Source of the DNA: Nymphaea colorata
Lineage: Eukaryota > Streptophyta > Magnoliopsida > Nymphaeales > Nymphaeaceae
DNA length: 64,000 nt
Reading direction: 5' to 3'
NCBI RefSeq assembly: GCF_008831285.2
Contig: NC_045143.1
Span: 13,477,151 to 13,541,150 of the forward strand
In this document: positions 1 to 12,300 of the stretch, piece after piece
Position numbering within the stretch: the first letter of the stretch is position 1
How the letters are laid out: each line of letters begins with the position of its first letter
Notes under the pieces: model-generated
The model's input: only the letters and a program-made list of their open reading frames with translations
Told to the model about the DNA's origin: nothing
The model's database searches: none
Translations under genes and position numbers: made by a program

Positions 1-3000
1 CATGCTCCTGATGCACTCAAAAGTAGTTCTTAACTCTAGAAAATAGATTCTAGAGCTCTCTTGTATGGCCATGGGAAAATGACGAATGAGAAAAAAAAAG
101 AAATGTGTTGGAAAGCTAAGGGAAAAACTTTTAAGACTTGAGTTTTCTCAAGGGCTAGTTCATAGCCAAGAGCGAAGATTTGGAGGATATTTATAAAAAG
201 CTTTAGATTCAAAACTCAAAATTTGAATTTTGTTTTAAATTAACATCATTTTCATTTGAATTTTATTTTATTTTTTTAAAATAGGTCTTGACCCAAGGGG
301 ATTGGTTTTTGGCCCTACTAACAGGTCAAAAACTGCCCCTTATAGGGTGGTTCTTAGCCAAAACTAAAGAGGAAACCCTTTGGTTGTTAGCAGGCTAGTG
401 CACACCCAAGAAGCCAAAAGCCGCTCCTTTTAGGGCAATTTTTAGCCAAATGTAAAGAGGGCCTGCATAGGTCGCTGGCCCTGACCGCGCGGATGGCATA
501 GGCACTTGCACGGCCATCTGCCCTGGAAAATGCGCATGGCCAAGGCACAGTGATGGGGGCAAAATGCATCCCCTCCCTCCCCCCTCCCCCCAACCTTTTG
601 ACCTTCAAACACATTTTTTTTTTGTTGTTTCTTTCCCTCTCCTCCTCTGCTGAGCTCTCACTCCCTCACTCATGCTCGCTCTCCCTCAACCAAACATCCT
701 CTATGTTCTCCCGCCCTCTCTGTCTACCTCTCCCTCTCTGCACATTCTCGTCCCTCTCGCTCTCTCTCTTCTGTCCACCTCCCTTTGTCAGCGCCTCCCC
801 CTGCCCACACGCTCTCTACTCGAGCTCTCTCCCCATTTTCTATTTGTTTTTTTTTTTTCCTTTTCCCCAACTGATCAATCTTCCTCACTGATCTTATCAC
901 TGTTTGATCGGATTTCAGCTTGGGGAACGCGTTCTTCCCCTCATAACAGTGACTAGACGGTGTTGGTGGTGGCCACATTACACGATTTTAGTCGTTGGGG
1001 ATCGTTTGAACGCTTGAGGTGGCTGCCAAGATCATTGCGACAGTTTGGTTACTAAAATTGGGGTGAGCGAGACCTAATCGAGCCTAGATTATTGAATATT
1101 ATCTATTAGAGCATGTATAATTATTGTTTGAGCATGCTAGAGTTTAGAATTGATGACTTGGGATGCATATTAGCGATGTTGCTTTTTGGAGAAAGTTTAT
1201 GATTATGTTGGACAAGCGATGGTTCATGCCTATAATGATCTTTTAGGCTTGAGGTGTTAATTTTCGAAGTTATTTGGAAACATGGTAGAGATTTTGATGT
1301 GAGTGAGAAGATTTAGAACTGTCTTAGTGATCACGTGGTGCATGCTTTTGTAAATGAGTGTATCTTGGCTTTATTTGGGGAAAGAATACGTAAGTTGGAT
1401 GTAACTAGTGGGTTGACGCCTCAACTAAAAAAAGTTAATGAGAAATGTGTTAGTGATTGATTGATCGAAGCATTGAGTTATCACGTTTGGTGGCAACGTG
1501 AAGAAGTTGGGAAGTGGCTTATTGGAGGGCCTTGTGGTTCGACACTACCCATCAACACCCTTTTGAGGCGATGACATGTGCTTCAATGATGTTGTTTATA
1601 TTTGTATGTTTTGCGAAACTAAGCTAGTAGAGAATTTACCACTTGTGTATGTTTGCAGGTACACCGGGCACGTTCCGTCGACCTTGAACGACCAAATTCA
1701 AAGCTCGAGGCATTTTAAAAAGTTTTGTGGGCGCACAACAAGTATGACGGCATTCCAGGCAAATCCATGTCTGGGGCCAACGTGTGAATGTGTATTCCTA
1801 GGATCTCACGATCCTAGGATTGTAATGTGATTGATTGATTATTTTGTGAGTGAATGTATGCATGCATGCAAATGACTTGATATTTATGATATGATTTGTT
1901 TTGAAAAGCTATTAGAAGCTTGTTTTGAAAATGTTACATATTTGCATGTGTATGATAGAATTGATAACTGTTTAGGACAGATGAGGTGGGGTATCGAGTC
2001 GAGTGTCTCATTGACCCTAATTGTGTATTAGAAAACATCCTAGAATGATAACTGTATAGGACAGCTACGAGCCAATCACAGATTGAGACTACTCTCTGTG
2101 GTTTGGCTAAGTTTTTTCAAAGATGTGATTGATGTGATAAGTGATGTGAATGTTTTGTTTTGTTGCATACACATTGTCACAGGCAATGATGCAAATGAAT
2201 GAATTGGAGGGTAATTGTATCCGTATTGTATGACGGCTAGCTATGACTGTTAATGTTATGTGTAGACCTCGTGTAGAGGCAATTGGAGGTATGGGTGCAC
2301 TCGTGAAGTGAACCAAACCTCATGAGCTAGCCAGTCATTCTGTGAATATGCAATTATAATGATAATAATGAAAGAATAAGAGATGAGAGGCCAGTGGGTT
2401 GTGGTAATGTGTTTGGGAGACGTCCTGCTTTCACCACTAGTCTTGTCTGAGCGCAGGTGGTGCAATGCCCCAGAGTACTATTGTGTGTTGTGCTTAAAGC
2501 GTTGGGCTCCCGCCTTCCCAACCTGAGTGCCATTGGGAAGACTGAGTATCTCTCCTTGGAATTCACACATCCATGGACGAGTGCTCTACCACTGCAGCGG
2601 ATGAATGAATTCATACTGTTATGGGCTACCATAGGGGTTGTCTCTCGGCTATGGGCCGCCCATGGTGTATACGTGCCTATATTTGCACCCACATGAACTG
2701 TCAATATTCACTGAAGTTAATGAAAATGAAAAGTATATGAATGAAATAGATGTGAATGCTGTAATTGTGAATGAAATGATATGTTTAAGCATGTCTTGCA
2801 TGTAATTGAAATTGTGTTACTGTGTTCATTGAGTGACCTTTACACGTCGTGGTCTATGTTAGGGGCCTTCTTGGCAAATGATGTGACTATGCCCTGACAA
2901 CATAATGATAGATTATTTTTATGATTGTTCTCATATTTGAGTCATACCTAAGAGGGTTTGGTATTTTCTTGGCTTGTTGCCATACTGCAAGCCTTCAGTT

Positions 3001-3120
3001 GTTTCCTTTTTCAGGTTTTGGCGGACTCGGGGCAACATGTTAATCGGATGACTTCACTCGCATTCTACTGGGGAGGTTTTGGGGTCCGATAAAGGGTTGG
3101 GGGGGGGGGGATGGTTTGCC
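1..3120. other. Non-coding repeat-like region, possibly retrotransposon LTR/leader sequence
   Basis: No credible gene is visible; open frames here are short and low in complexity. The stretch holds an AT-rich start, a diverged local duplication (about 290-372 against 402-461, sharing a 'ttagccaaa..taaagagg' core), a CT-rich tract at about 570-860, and a run of G at 3099-3110. Long, weakly structured non-coding DNA of this kind is common in the LTRs and leaders of plant Gypsy elements. I see no matching second LTR, primer-binding site or polypurine tract, so the assignment is only a suggestion. Confidence 0.3.
570..860 (+). repeat. CT-rich low-complexity tract
   Basis: Almost pure pyrimidine on the plus strand, built of CTC, CCT and TTT words. 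It produces overlapping serine/leucine/proline-rich open frames that I treat as composition artefacts. Such tracts occur in promoter or 5' leader DNA, but nothing downstream looks like a gene it would serve. Confidence 0.6.
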
Positions 3121-3639
3121 TCCCAAGGTAGTTCCTAACTTTAAAAACAAATTAAATTTATTTTTTTAAATAAAATTTTGAAGGGTAAATAGTCTCTTGA
3201 TTAAGGTGTATCCCATTTTGTTTTGGGTGGTTCTAGTCTCGTTTTAGGTCCGGATCAGGTTTGCTTATTCACGGATGCATTCCAATCGACGGCCATGGCT
3301 CAGATCATGAGCAAGACAGGTGTTTTGGGCTCAAAACACATTTTTAAAATTTTAGATGCAAGGTTGAGTTGCAAAGCAAGGGGGAAGTGCGTGTGCGCGT
3401 GCCTGGCGCTAAAGAGTGTTGGAAATTGATATTTTGGTCTCGACTTTGAATTTCGATTTGAAATTTTTGATTTGGATCCAAACTATGGTTTTGGATCTAA
3501 TTGGACCATAGAGTGGTTTTGTGGTTCTATTTTCCTAATTTGGGTTTGATTTCACTTGTTGGGTTTGATTACAGACTTTAGCTTTGTATTTTTTATTGAG
3601 ATGTGAATTTTGGATTTAAGACTTAGATTTGGAACCAAA

Positions 3640-4085
3640 TATGGATCTAAAGTTAGATTTTGTATCTAAACGCTACATTTAGATCTAAATATGGATCTAA
3701 AAGTCCATTTTGGATCTAGGATCGAGAATTGAATTTGGACATGGATCTAAAGGTTTGTTTTGGATCTAAAGTCGAGATTTGGGTTTGGATATGGATATAG
3801 AAGTTTTTTTGGATCTGTCAAGATTTTGATTTGGACATGGATATAGGGTCATGATTTGGATTTGGACATGGATCTAGAATTTGATTTTTGATCTAGGGTC
3901 AAGATTTAGATTTGGATATGGATCTAGAAGTTCGTCTTTATCTAAGGTCAAGATTTTGATTTGGATATGAATCTAGAGGTCTGTTTTGGATCAGAGATCA
4001 AGATTTGGATCTAAAGGTTTGTTTTGAATCCAGGGTCGAGATTTGGATTTAGATATTTATCTAGGGGTTTGCTCTTGGTGAGCTT
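3640..4085 (+). repeat. Degenerate minisatellite, about 45-55 bp unit
   Basis: About nine imperfect units share the order 'atatggatctagaag', then 'tttggatct', then 'gtcaagattt', then 'gatttgg'. Recognisable unit starts fall near 3653, 3686, 3740, 3790, 3835, 3867, 3917, 3966, 4010 and 4054. Unit length varies because of small indels. A shorter version of the same vocabulary ('tttggatcc', 'ggatctaa') already appears from about 3470. No reading frame is maintained across units, so it is unlikely to code. It abuts a decayed Copia fragment. Confidence 0.75.
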
Positions 4086-4239
4086 TGGCCCAAGATCTGA
4101 AATTAGATCCAAATCGATTATCAACTGAAAAATGATGAAAATATGGTTCGAATAAATTGAGTTAAGCCTTTGAAAAAAAATTGGAGTGATAACACCATTA
4201 TACACATGAGAACGAACAAAATTCCAACTGTGCATAGAC

Positions 4240-5660
4240 TTTCGCTTTTAATAATGTGTTGGTTGTTCCTGAAATCAACAAGAACCTTCTATCTATTAGT
4301 CAATTGACATCAGAAATGCCATATTGTACTTATTTGTTGCTAATAGTTTTGTGGTAAAGGACCAAGTGACCAAGAGAATTGGTGGCGATGGGCAGTAGAT
4401 TGAGCAATCTATATGGGCTTCGGCATGGTGACGATTAGGCATTCTTTTCCAGTCAGTCTAAGTATGCAGACATGAGCATATTGCCTGAGAGGCTAGGACA
4501 TACACACTCTCCAGTAATGAGCTTCTTACAGAAACATATAAAATAGTCATTTCTTTAAAAAAAATCAGTGCATATATGTGAAAGTTGTCAGGCAGGAAAA
4601 ATGTGTAGATTGCCTTTCTTCATGTTCAAGAGCATTCTCAGGTTTCATTTGAAAGAATTCGATGTGATCTCTCAGGGCCAGCACCTATTGTTTCCCATGA
4701 AGGATTATACTACCAGGCTGTTTTTGTGGACGAATGCACGAGATTCATATGGCTATGTTTTAAGTAACAAATCAAACTTGTTCAAAATATTTGGTGAATA
4801 CAGGCCCTAATTTTCAACAAAATATAATTTTAAACGAAAAACAAGAATTTTTCAAACTGATGAGGGTGGTAAATTTAATTGAAATTCTGGCTACTTATTT
4901 GAAAATGAATGGAATCGTTCATTATAATCCAAAGATGCCTTAAAAAAAATGGTATGGCCGAGAGACGCCATAGATCCATAACTGAAATTGGAATTTCACT
5001 CCTATTCCACAGCCATCTTCCAATGCATTTCTAGGCTGAGGCATTCTCCATGCAACCTGGTTAATAAATTGTCTACCATCGCCAACACTTGAAATAAGAG
5101 CTCCTTATGAAAAAATATTCTCTAAAATGCCACAGCTTTGGATGTATATGCTTTCCATTTCTTTGGAGATTATAACAAAAATACATTTGAACTGAAAAGT
5201 CTGCCTAGTGTGTTTATTGGGTACTAGTATAAAGGATATAGTTGCATGTATCCACCCACCGGAAAGGTGTACATCTCATACCATGTGGTATTTGATGAAA
5301 AGAATTTTCCTTACAAAAGGCCAAGCAAATTGTCTTGCCGATGATATCTACTCATGAGCTAACAAGTTTTGATGAGTTTGTGTAGTGCAGGACAGCGAAA
5401 CGACAACTTTCATCTTGATGGCAGAGGTCGGCGCATGACATCTACCACAACAGAGAGGGAAAAGTTTGCTGCTACAGAGTTTAATGAGCAAAGCACTCAA
5501 CTTGGAATTACTTGATGTCACAATGGTGAAGGCCAAAATTTGGTTAACCAAAACTTACCACCATTCGAGAAAACAACGTCAAACACAACAAAAAGGAGCC
5601 AAGAAGGCAGTGGTCATGAGCTAATAGTTCAGTAGGTTTCACCCACAGCTGCAAAATAGA
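4240..5660 (+). mobile_element. Decayed Ty1/Copia pol fragment (pre-integrase to integrase and linker)
   Basis: Translated in shifting plus frames, this reads as Copia pol. A GAG-pre-integrase segment begins near 4250 (VPEINKNLLSISQLTSE). The integrase zinc-binding end follows at about 4575-4640 (CESCQAGK). A decayed integrase core spans about 4650-4800 (NARDSYGYVLSNKSNLFKI). The typical post-integrase segment is near 5250-5340 (PTGKVYISYHVVFDEKNFP). Frameshifts and stops occur throughout, and no reverse transcriptase is recognisable downstream. It is a dead fragment. Confidence 0.8.
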
Positions 5661-5891
5661 TACAAAGATTCCAACCTCAGCTGAAAATGAAGAGCCCCAT
5701 TGGCACAAAGAATGTTTATTTCACTCACCAAATCATTTTTACCTTATACACTAATAATGGAGCTTGACGCCAGCTGTTTTCTTGCCTCCTGGTAAGTATT
5801 GACTGTTTTACAGAAGACCAACATAACGTTTCAGTGGTCGGAAATGAACCTACCTAATTGTGCCAAAACAGAGATATAGATGATACAAGTC

Positions 5892-6202
5892 TGTTAGAAG
5901 ATATCTTGTAACTACTTGTATATGTCTTATATGTGCGTGTGTGTGCTTGTATGTATGTATGTCTTTAATATGTATACTTATATATAGGAGTATCATGTAA
6001 CTTTCAGATTTTTTATTTTTTGGTTTTTCTGCATTTTTTCCATTTTTTTTCAGCTCGGCTGGAGCTTGCTATTGGCTAGCTCCAACGGGCTATTGGCCAG
6101 TTCCTTTTCAACCTTCCTTCCTCTTTCTTTTATTCTATTCATTATTTTTTTGCTTTATATAAATGAGTCATCATTCATTCACTGTTGCACACTGTTTTAA
6201 CA
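5892..6202 (+). repeat. Probable Copia LTR (solo, or 3' LTR of the adjacent fragment)
   Basis: The segment starts TGTTAG and ends TTAACA, giving TGTTA...TAACA terminal inverted repeats expected of an LTR. It is about 311 bp long. It contains a TATA-like 'tttatataaat' near 6157 and a 'cattcattcactgttgc' transcript-end-like stretch. It lies about 230 bp beyond the Copia pol fragment, the position of a 3' LTR. No clean target-site duplication is visible (flanks aagtc and gcttg), and the preceding DNA is not a convincing polypurine tract. Confidence 0.5.
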
Positions 6203-6836
6203 GCTTGATTAGTGATTTATTAATATTTTTTGCATTCTCCATCTTCTTTCTGACCTGGCCTTAGTGCCATCATTTTGTTTTGACTGTGGTTTTATGTATT
6301 TCACTGTTATTAGTCATATTTTTCATTGTATCTACTATCCACCTTTAAATTAAGTTGATTAAGCGACTGTAATCAGTCAATATAATCTTTATGTTTACCC
6401 AGGAATGTTTCTATTATTAAATAATTGATTATCACACTGCTAATTCCAGAACGTTTATCAAAGGAGAGAAAAGAGATTGATCGGGAGGAGTCCGACGGAA
6501 TAATTTAAAAGAAACAGAGTTTCCCGGAGAATGACCCCAACGAAAAGGAAAATGTGCAAAACTAAAGCTGTAACAGTCTAGTTTGGCGAGGCAAAACCTC
6601 TCTTGTATTTTCTGCAGCAACACTTTAGATTCTGCATTGTCCAGAAACTAAATATGAACTAGAATGCAATTTAAAACACGGAAATTCTGAGGTAGCCACA
6701 TGGTGTGATTCCACATTTCCCTCATGTTTCCCCTAACTTAGTACTATGTGTAGATCTTACGAATAATTTACAGAAATAAAGTGCAGTTGGTGGCAATAGC
6801 AATAAGAAGGTTACCTTCAATCCTTGAGTAAGTGTT
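6203..6836. other. AT-rich intergenic region; includes probable 3' UTR of the minus-strand gene
   Basis: No gene-like frame or repeat was recognised. The right-hand part lies just beyond the stop codon of the minus-strand gene and probably holds its 3' untranslated region. I could not fix a polyadenylation site. Confidence 0.5.
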
Positions 6837-8029
6837 CTATAACTCCATACTAGGTCCAAGTGTCTTCAGCCACTCAGCAGACTGCACCCTTTGAATAAGT
6901 CCACCACTGCCACCTCCAGATCTGGTCCCCCACCTGAACATAATTCAAACCATGTCAAAAATTTTATAATATACAATAACTAACAAGCTCCCAAAGCATC
7001 TAGTTAGAAATTCAAGTGCTTCATCCTTGTCATTATTGGCTATCAACTACAATAAGTTAAATTCAAAGAAATCACTAAGAATTATCTGTAATAGACGATG
7101 ATAATTATTTCATTGTTGACAGACTTTCTCAAAGGAAAATTCAGTGCAGGAAAGCAACCAAGGGGACTTACATTAAGCCTAATACCTACAGCAGTATGGA
7201 CAGGAGCTATACCCAGTGCTTAAAGTACTCAACCAGAGAGAATCTCGAAGTTGGCCAAGCAACCTGAACTGGAACCGTGCTTTCTTCATAAGGGTGCTTT
7301 GCTTCTCCATTAATTCTGCATGAATGTGGGTTTTCTGATGCAAAGATGCACTTTTTGCAGCATCCTTTAATCTTATTGTGGCTTTTGGCCTCAACTTGAT
7401 CGTAAAAAAATAAGATCTTGCTAAGGCTGGAAAGAACAGAAAAGATCGTATGTGCCATACCTTAAATGCAAGCCCTAAAGTTTCCTGCGACATATGCAAA
7501 AGATCACTGCTTGGCTTACAATTTTCAATTGCTTTTCTAAAGAACCAAAAGAGTAAACATCCAAATGCAAATATAAATACAGAAACAATACATAAAACAT
7601 TTTACCATAAATTGCCCCATTTTAGAATCAAATTCCCTTCTTCAAGTCCCTAAGATCTTCTACTTGCATATAGAGTTAAATTTTGCAGTTAAAATCCATC
7701 ATAACAACGATCTGAAGTGCGAATGAGCATAATCGAAGGTGACGATTCATCCCAGCAATACATTTGAAAACGGATATACATAATCGACGCGTATTCCTGA
7801 TTTCTCTAATGTTGAAACTGACATCAGGAGACTCTGTGTGATTCACAATTTGTGATAGAGAAGTAGGGACTGCACCTGAATTCCGTAGGAGCAGTAACAT
7901 GCACACGGGGGAATGAGAATTGAAAATGAGGGTACCTATCGCGGCACCAGCATGGAAGGTCATGATTGGCCAGACGTCTTCACGTTGTGGGAGAGTTGAC
8001 GACAGGAGCGATATGGTCGCGATGTCCAT
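6837..8029 (-). CDS. Probable small three-exon gene, 117-residue predicted membrane-associated protein of unknown function
   Basis: I do not recognise the product. Three minus-strand exons join in one frame: 8029-7936, 7426-7264 and 6933-6837 (94+163+97 = 354 nt). Donors read ATAG|GTACC and TTCAG|GTTGC. Acceptors are 'ttctttccag' and 'atgttcag'. The junction phases (1 and 2) match without adjustment, which is the main evidence that it is real. The protein starts MDIATISLLSS. It has one hydrophobic stretch at about residues 20-43 (WPIMTFHAGAAIALARSYFF), a basic, charged, probably helical middle (KDAAKSASLHQKTH), a glycine-rich turn, and ends SAEWLKTLGPSMEL. I chose the ATG at 8029 for its context (aaggcgATGG); an in-frame start at 8116 would add a low-complexity leader. 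It is divergent to the CHX gene, with about 1.35 kb between the starts. Confidence 0.6.
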
Positions 8030-9203
8030 CGCCTTAGGCGGCGAGCCAGAGACCGAGAGATAGAGAGAAAAGGCGCAGACAGAAAGTGAATGGGAGGGAG
8101 AAACCGAGAGGCACATATAGGAAAGAGGGGCTTCTAGTTTAGGAACGGTTTCCCAATCGCGCTAGGACCCGTTACTAAATCCAATCTTAGTCGTCCTGCA
8201 ACTGAACCCGGGCCGGTGACGACGCCGGAGGCTGATCGACGGGTTCGAACCTGGGGCCAAGGCAATTCAGTAGCGCACGGCGAATGAAAAGAGGACGCGG
8301 TTGGGATTGATTTCTTGGGCTTCGGCGTCTCTCCGATGCCTGCTGGAGAATGATTGGTACACGAAGGACGGAGCCAAAGAGAACGTCCACGCTTCTGAGC
8401 AGCTCGCTATTCTGTTCATCCTTCCTGCGACGATCTGCTTCCGGACGTGTTCTGGCTGCCTGAGCGTGAATCGCTCGTACGATCGCCGACGGGCTGCTTC
8501 TCTTCGTCGTCCATCGACGAAAGCCAAAGTCGGACAACTTTTCGCCCGCAAGACATCTTTTGGGAGAAGAAGCGCGCGAACCGACTTTTTGGACAGGTCG
8601 CCTCTGCTTCAATAGCGAAGCCCCAGTTCCGGCAAGAAGCGGCCTCTTCAATGGCGTGCATAGGTCGCCCGCGATGCTTCTCCCTCTTCAGCGACGCGTC
8701 GCCCGCTGAAATGGGTATGTTCCGTAACGTCGTGCCCTATGCGCCATAGAAGTCAATGCCGCCATATCCGAACAAAAGGATGGCTCGAAATAGAAAACGT
8801 AATGACAGGCCTGTGATTCTAGTGAATGAATCTTTCGAAAATAACTGGCGATGGAGTGACGGTGATTTGTCACCCCAGGCGATACAGATACGCTCGGCTG
8901 TTTGATCACTCGCTTAACTAAAAACCAACCGCATTACAGGAACCGTCAAGATGACAACGGTGCCCTTCAGATAGAAAGAGAAGCAGAAGGTGGCGGTGAC
9001 AGGAAGGTGATGGCCAAGTTGGTGCTGTTCCAACTAACTCCGCTTTCTTTTCCCTATTTATGGCCAAAGGCTCTTCTTCTTCTTCTCTGCTCAAATTCGA
9101 CCACCCAGCACGCTATAATTGACCAGCTCTCCTCTTTTTCTCCTCAAGCATTCCCAACTCTTCCATCACCAAACTGCAGATCTAGAGACCAATCTCCACC
9201 TCC

Positions 9204-9252
<49 letters not shown>

Positions 9253-9376
9253 GACTTAGTTGAGAGAGAGGAGAGAGGTGCTCCGACACGCGAAATTATT
9301 GTGGGGAGAGAGGAACGCAGAAAGGGGAGGAAGGTGGGAAGAGAGAAAGAGAAGCAGAAAGGGGGAGAAGAAGCAC
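8030..9376. promoter_or_regulatory. Divergent intergenic/promoter region between the small gene and CHX
   Basis: This region separates two head-to-head genes and should hold both promoters and 5' UTRs. About 8180-8750 is GC-rich with overlapping open frames on both strands. None has a recognisable domain or a splice structure I can defend, so I read them as composition effects or an unidentified relic. On the CHX side, 'cctatttatggc' near 9052 is a possible TATA element, followed by a CT microsatellite. No discrete regulatory site was identified with confidence. Confidence 0.4.
9196..9250 (+). repeat. CT/TC dinucleotide microsatellite in the CHX 5' leader
   Basis: Nearly uninterrupted 'ctctct' runs immediately before a purine-rich 'gagagag' stretch, upstream of the CHX start codon at 9377. 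The opposed CT and GA tracts could pair into a hairpin if transcribed. Pyrimidine repeats in 5' UTRs are common in plants. Confidence 0.85.
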
Positions 9377-12300
9377 ATGGGGTCTTACGGCCGTGTAAAT
9401 GCCACATGGGGAGATCATTTCTACTCTGTGGTCGTCAATAGTACGCAGGGCAGCTGTGGCAGCACCCGGGGCGAGACCGGTGACGGTCAGATCGTGACTA
9501 GAACCCTTGTCTTACAAATCGGGGTGCCATTGACCCTCATCCATCTGCTGCACCTCCTTATAAGACGCACCGGCCAGCCTTTCTTCGTTGCAGAGATGAT
9601 GGTATCATATATTCCTTCCTCATATGCTTATGCAGCATAATTTTTTTCTTTCAACTAAATTTTATGTCACTAGTATTGCATTATTGTGTATTCAATATAG
9701 AGAGATAAAAAAGCTTGTCACCTGTCTTATACAGTTAGGAAACTCATATTTCAATGTTAAAAAAATGTGATTGATGCCCAACTAGAAAAACATTTTTACT
9801 ATTCTTAGGTTTTGACACGAGAAAATTGCATTCAAATCATCTGATTTACCTTTTTGTAGATTACTAAGCCTTTTGTATAATTTGACAATGTAAATATGAG
9901 CCTGTAACGGGGTGTTGGCAAACCAGTGTGAGCTTAGTTGTCAATTCAATTATCATGTGGCGCTACCTTTTTAGATTACAAATATTGGGATCATAATATT
10001 ATAGTTCATAGGTATATTGTATTATATTTAAGTTCTGAGGTAGCCCTGGAAAGACTTCAACCCTTCTGCTCATGCTCACCTGAAGTACGAGCTTGTAATG
10101 GGTTTCTGTATTGTGATGCATGGTTGCAGGCAGTCGTGGTGTTGAGCCTCCTCAGTCCCATGAAGTCATTGTACAGTTCTTCATCCACAAGCTTGGAACT
10201 CTTAGTCGGCCACGGCCTGCCGGTGCTGGGGTTCATGATGGGCCTGGACATGAGCTTCAGTTCCTTCTGGAACTCCGACCTTGGGGCCTTCAGCGTCGCA
10301 GCGGGCGCCACCCTGTTCAGCGTCGCCCTCACGAGCGCCTGCGGCTTCTTCTACCTGAGCCAAGCCTTCGAGATGCCACACTCCCTGTTCCTCGCCGTTT
10401 TCTGGAGCCTCATTTTCTCCAACGTAAGCTCCCCGGTGTTGATCCAGGTGTCGACGGAGCTGAAGCTGATAAGGACGCGGATAGGCCGGCTGGCCGTCTC
10501 TGCCGGCCTGCTCAGCGACCTCTCCACGTTGCTGCTCTTCGGCTTCGCCATCACCCAGGCGACGACCGCCATCAGCCGCTACCACGGCCCCGAAGGCACC
10601 GTCGCCTTCATCGTGGTGCTGCTGTTGCTACGGGGGCTGATAGCATGGGGGGCAGAGTGGGTGAACCGGATGAACCCCGAGGGGAAGAGGATGAAGTCCG
10701 GGCACCTCATGATCTTGGCTCTGCTCGAGTCGGTGGCCATCTTCCTCGGGCAGGCCGTGGGAGCGGACGCCTTCTATGCGGCGTTTCTGCTGGGGCTGGT
10801 GTTTCACAAGGAAGGGAGGCTGGTGAGGGAGGTGAAGAGCAGGTGCAATGCCCTGTGCAGTTACCTTGTTCTGCCCGTGTTCACGCTGAAGGTCGGGATG
10901 CACGTCGACCTCGCGTCGATGAACAGCCTGCAGGCTTGGGGCGTGCTGTTGCTGCTGATCACGCTCATCACAATGGGGAAACTGGTCGGCACGGTGGTGG
11001 CTTGCTCCAGGATGGGAATACCCTTGGACGAAGGCGCCGTGTTAGGTTTTCTCCTTAGCATTAAGGGCTACGTCCATGTAGTCGTTGCTCAGCGCTGCTT
11101 CGACGTAAGTCACACCTCTCTTTCTTTCTCTTTAGTTTTACAAAAACATTTCAAAAAACTAGAGCCATTATATTATGTCATATTATATATATATATATAA
11201 TGACAACTTTAACTATTTAAGTCATCCAGTTATAAAGTCATTCAGCTATTTAATGAAAGTTGTCTATCTAAAATATTTGGTTGGTTGAAAAAATAAATAA
11301 AAAGAAAAAAATATGAATTAATGTTAGATTATGAAAATAATGTTTGATTAGATGATTATATGGTTGGGATAACTGTGATTTCTTTTATAAAAAGCAAAGG
11401 CAAAAAAGCCAGCAGGTCATGGTTTCCTTAAAAAATAAAATTTATTTGTAAATTTTAAAAAAAATCATTTATTTTATATAAACATTTTGAAAAATTATAT
11501 TTTGATTGCTATTAAAATTTCAAAACTAAAATTAGGTGGTTCCTTCCTATACATGACTATTTGTTGTTTGCATTTACTAATAATAAAAAAAAAGAAAAAG
11601 AAAAACTTTTGTCATCTGTATATTCATATGTGCAGCACGGACTACTAGAACCGGTGCTTTTCACTCAAATAATATTGGCCATCCTGGGGACCGACGTTCT
11701 GGCGCCGTTGCTGGTCATGACAATCGTGCGGAAGGCGCGGCGCACAAGCCCACTACCGCGGATGGCCCTGCAATGGATGGACTCACGGTTGGAGCTCCGA
11801 GTCTTGGCGTGCATCGAGGACAAGAGGGACGTCCCTAGCATGGTCAACCTCGTCGAGGGCCTGCGCGGTCCCACCGAGTCCAAGCTCATGGTCTACGCCA
11901 TGCATCTCGTGGAGCTGCCCGACGACTCCAACACGGTGCTGGTATACCAGGAAAACCAGCAGCACATGGAGGTGGTGACGTCGACGGAAGCGCTGGACCA
12001 ACAGAACCAGATCGCCGCCACCTTCCGCTCCTATGACCAGCAAGCCGGTGACGGCCTCGTCGTCCGCCACATGGCCACCGCCTCCTCCTTCTCCACCATG
12101 CACGAAGACGTCTGCAACGCCGCCGAGGACATGCGCGCCACCCTGCTCGTGCTGCCGTTCCACCGCCACCAGCGCGTGGACGGCCGCATGGACCTCGGCA
12201 ATCTCGGCTTCCAGTCCGTCCACCGTAAGGTCCTCCGTCATGCCCCCTGTTCCATCGCCATTCTCGTCGATCGCGGCCTCGGCGGCACCAGCCTCCTCTC

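Noticed and set aside
550-978. Overlapping Ser/Leu/Pro-rich and Glu/Arg-rich open frames on both strands
   Set aside because: They are translations of a CT-rich low-complexity tract with no domain or codon structure.
2420-2600. Possible tRNA-like or structural RNA segment ('ggacgagtgctctaccactgcag')
   Set aside because: No cloverleaf with acceptor stem and correctly spaced A and B boxes could be drawn.
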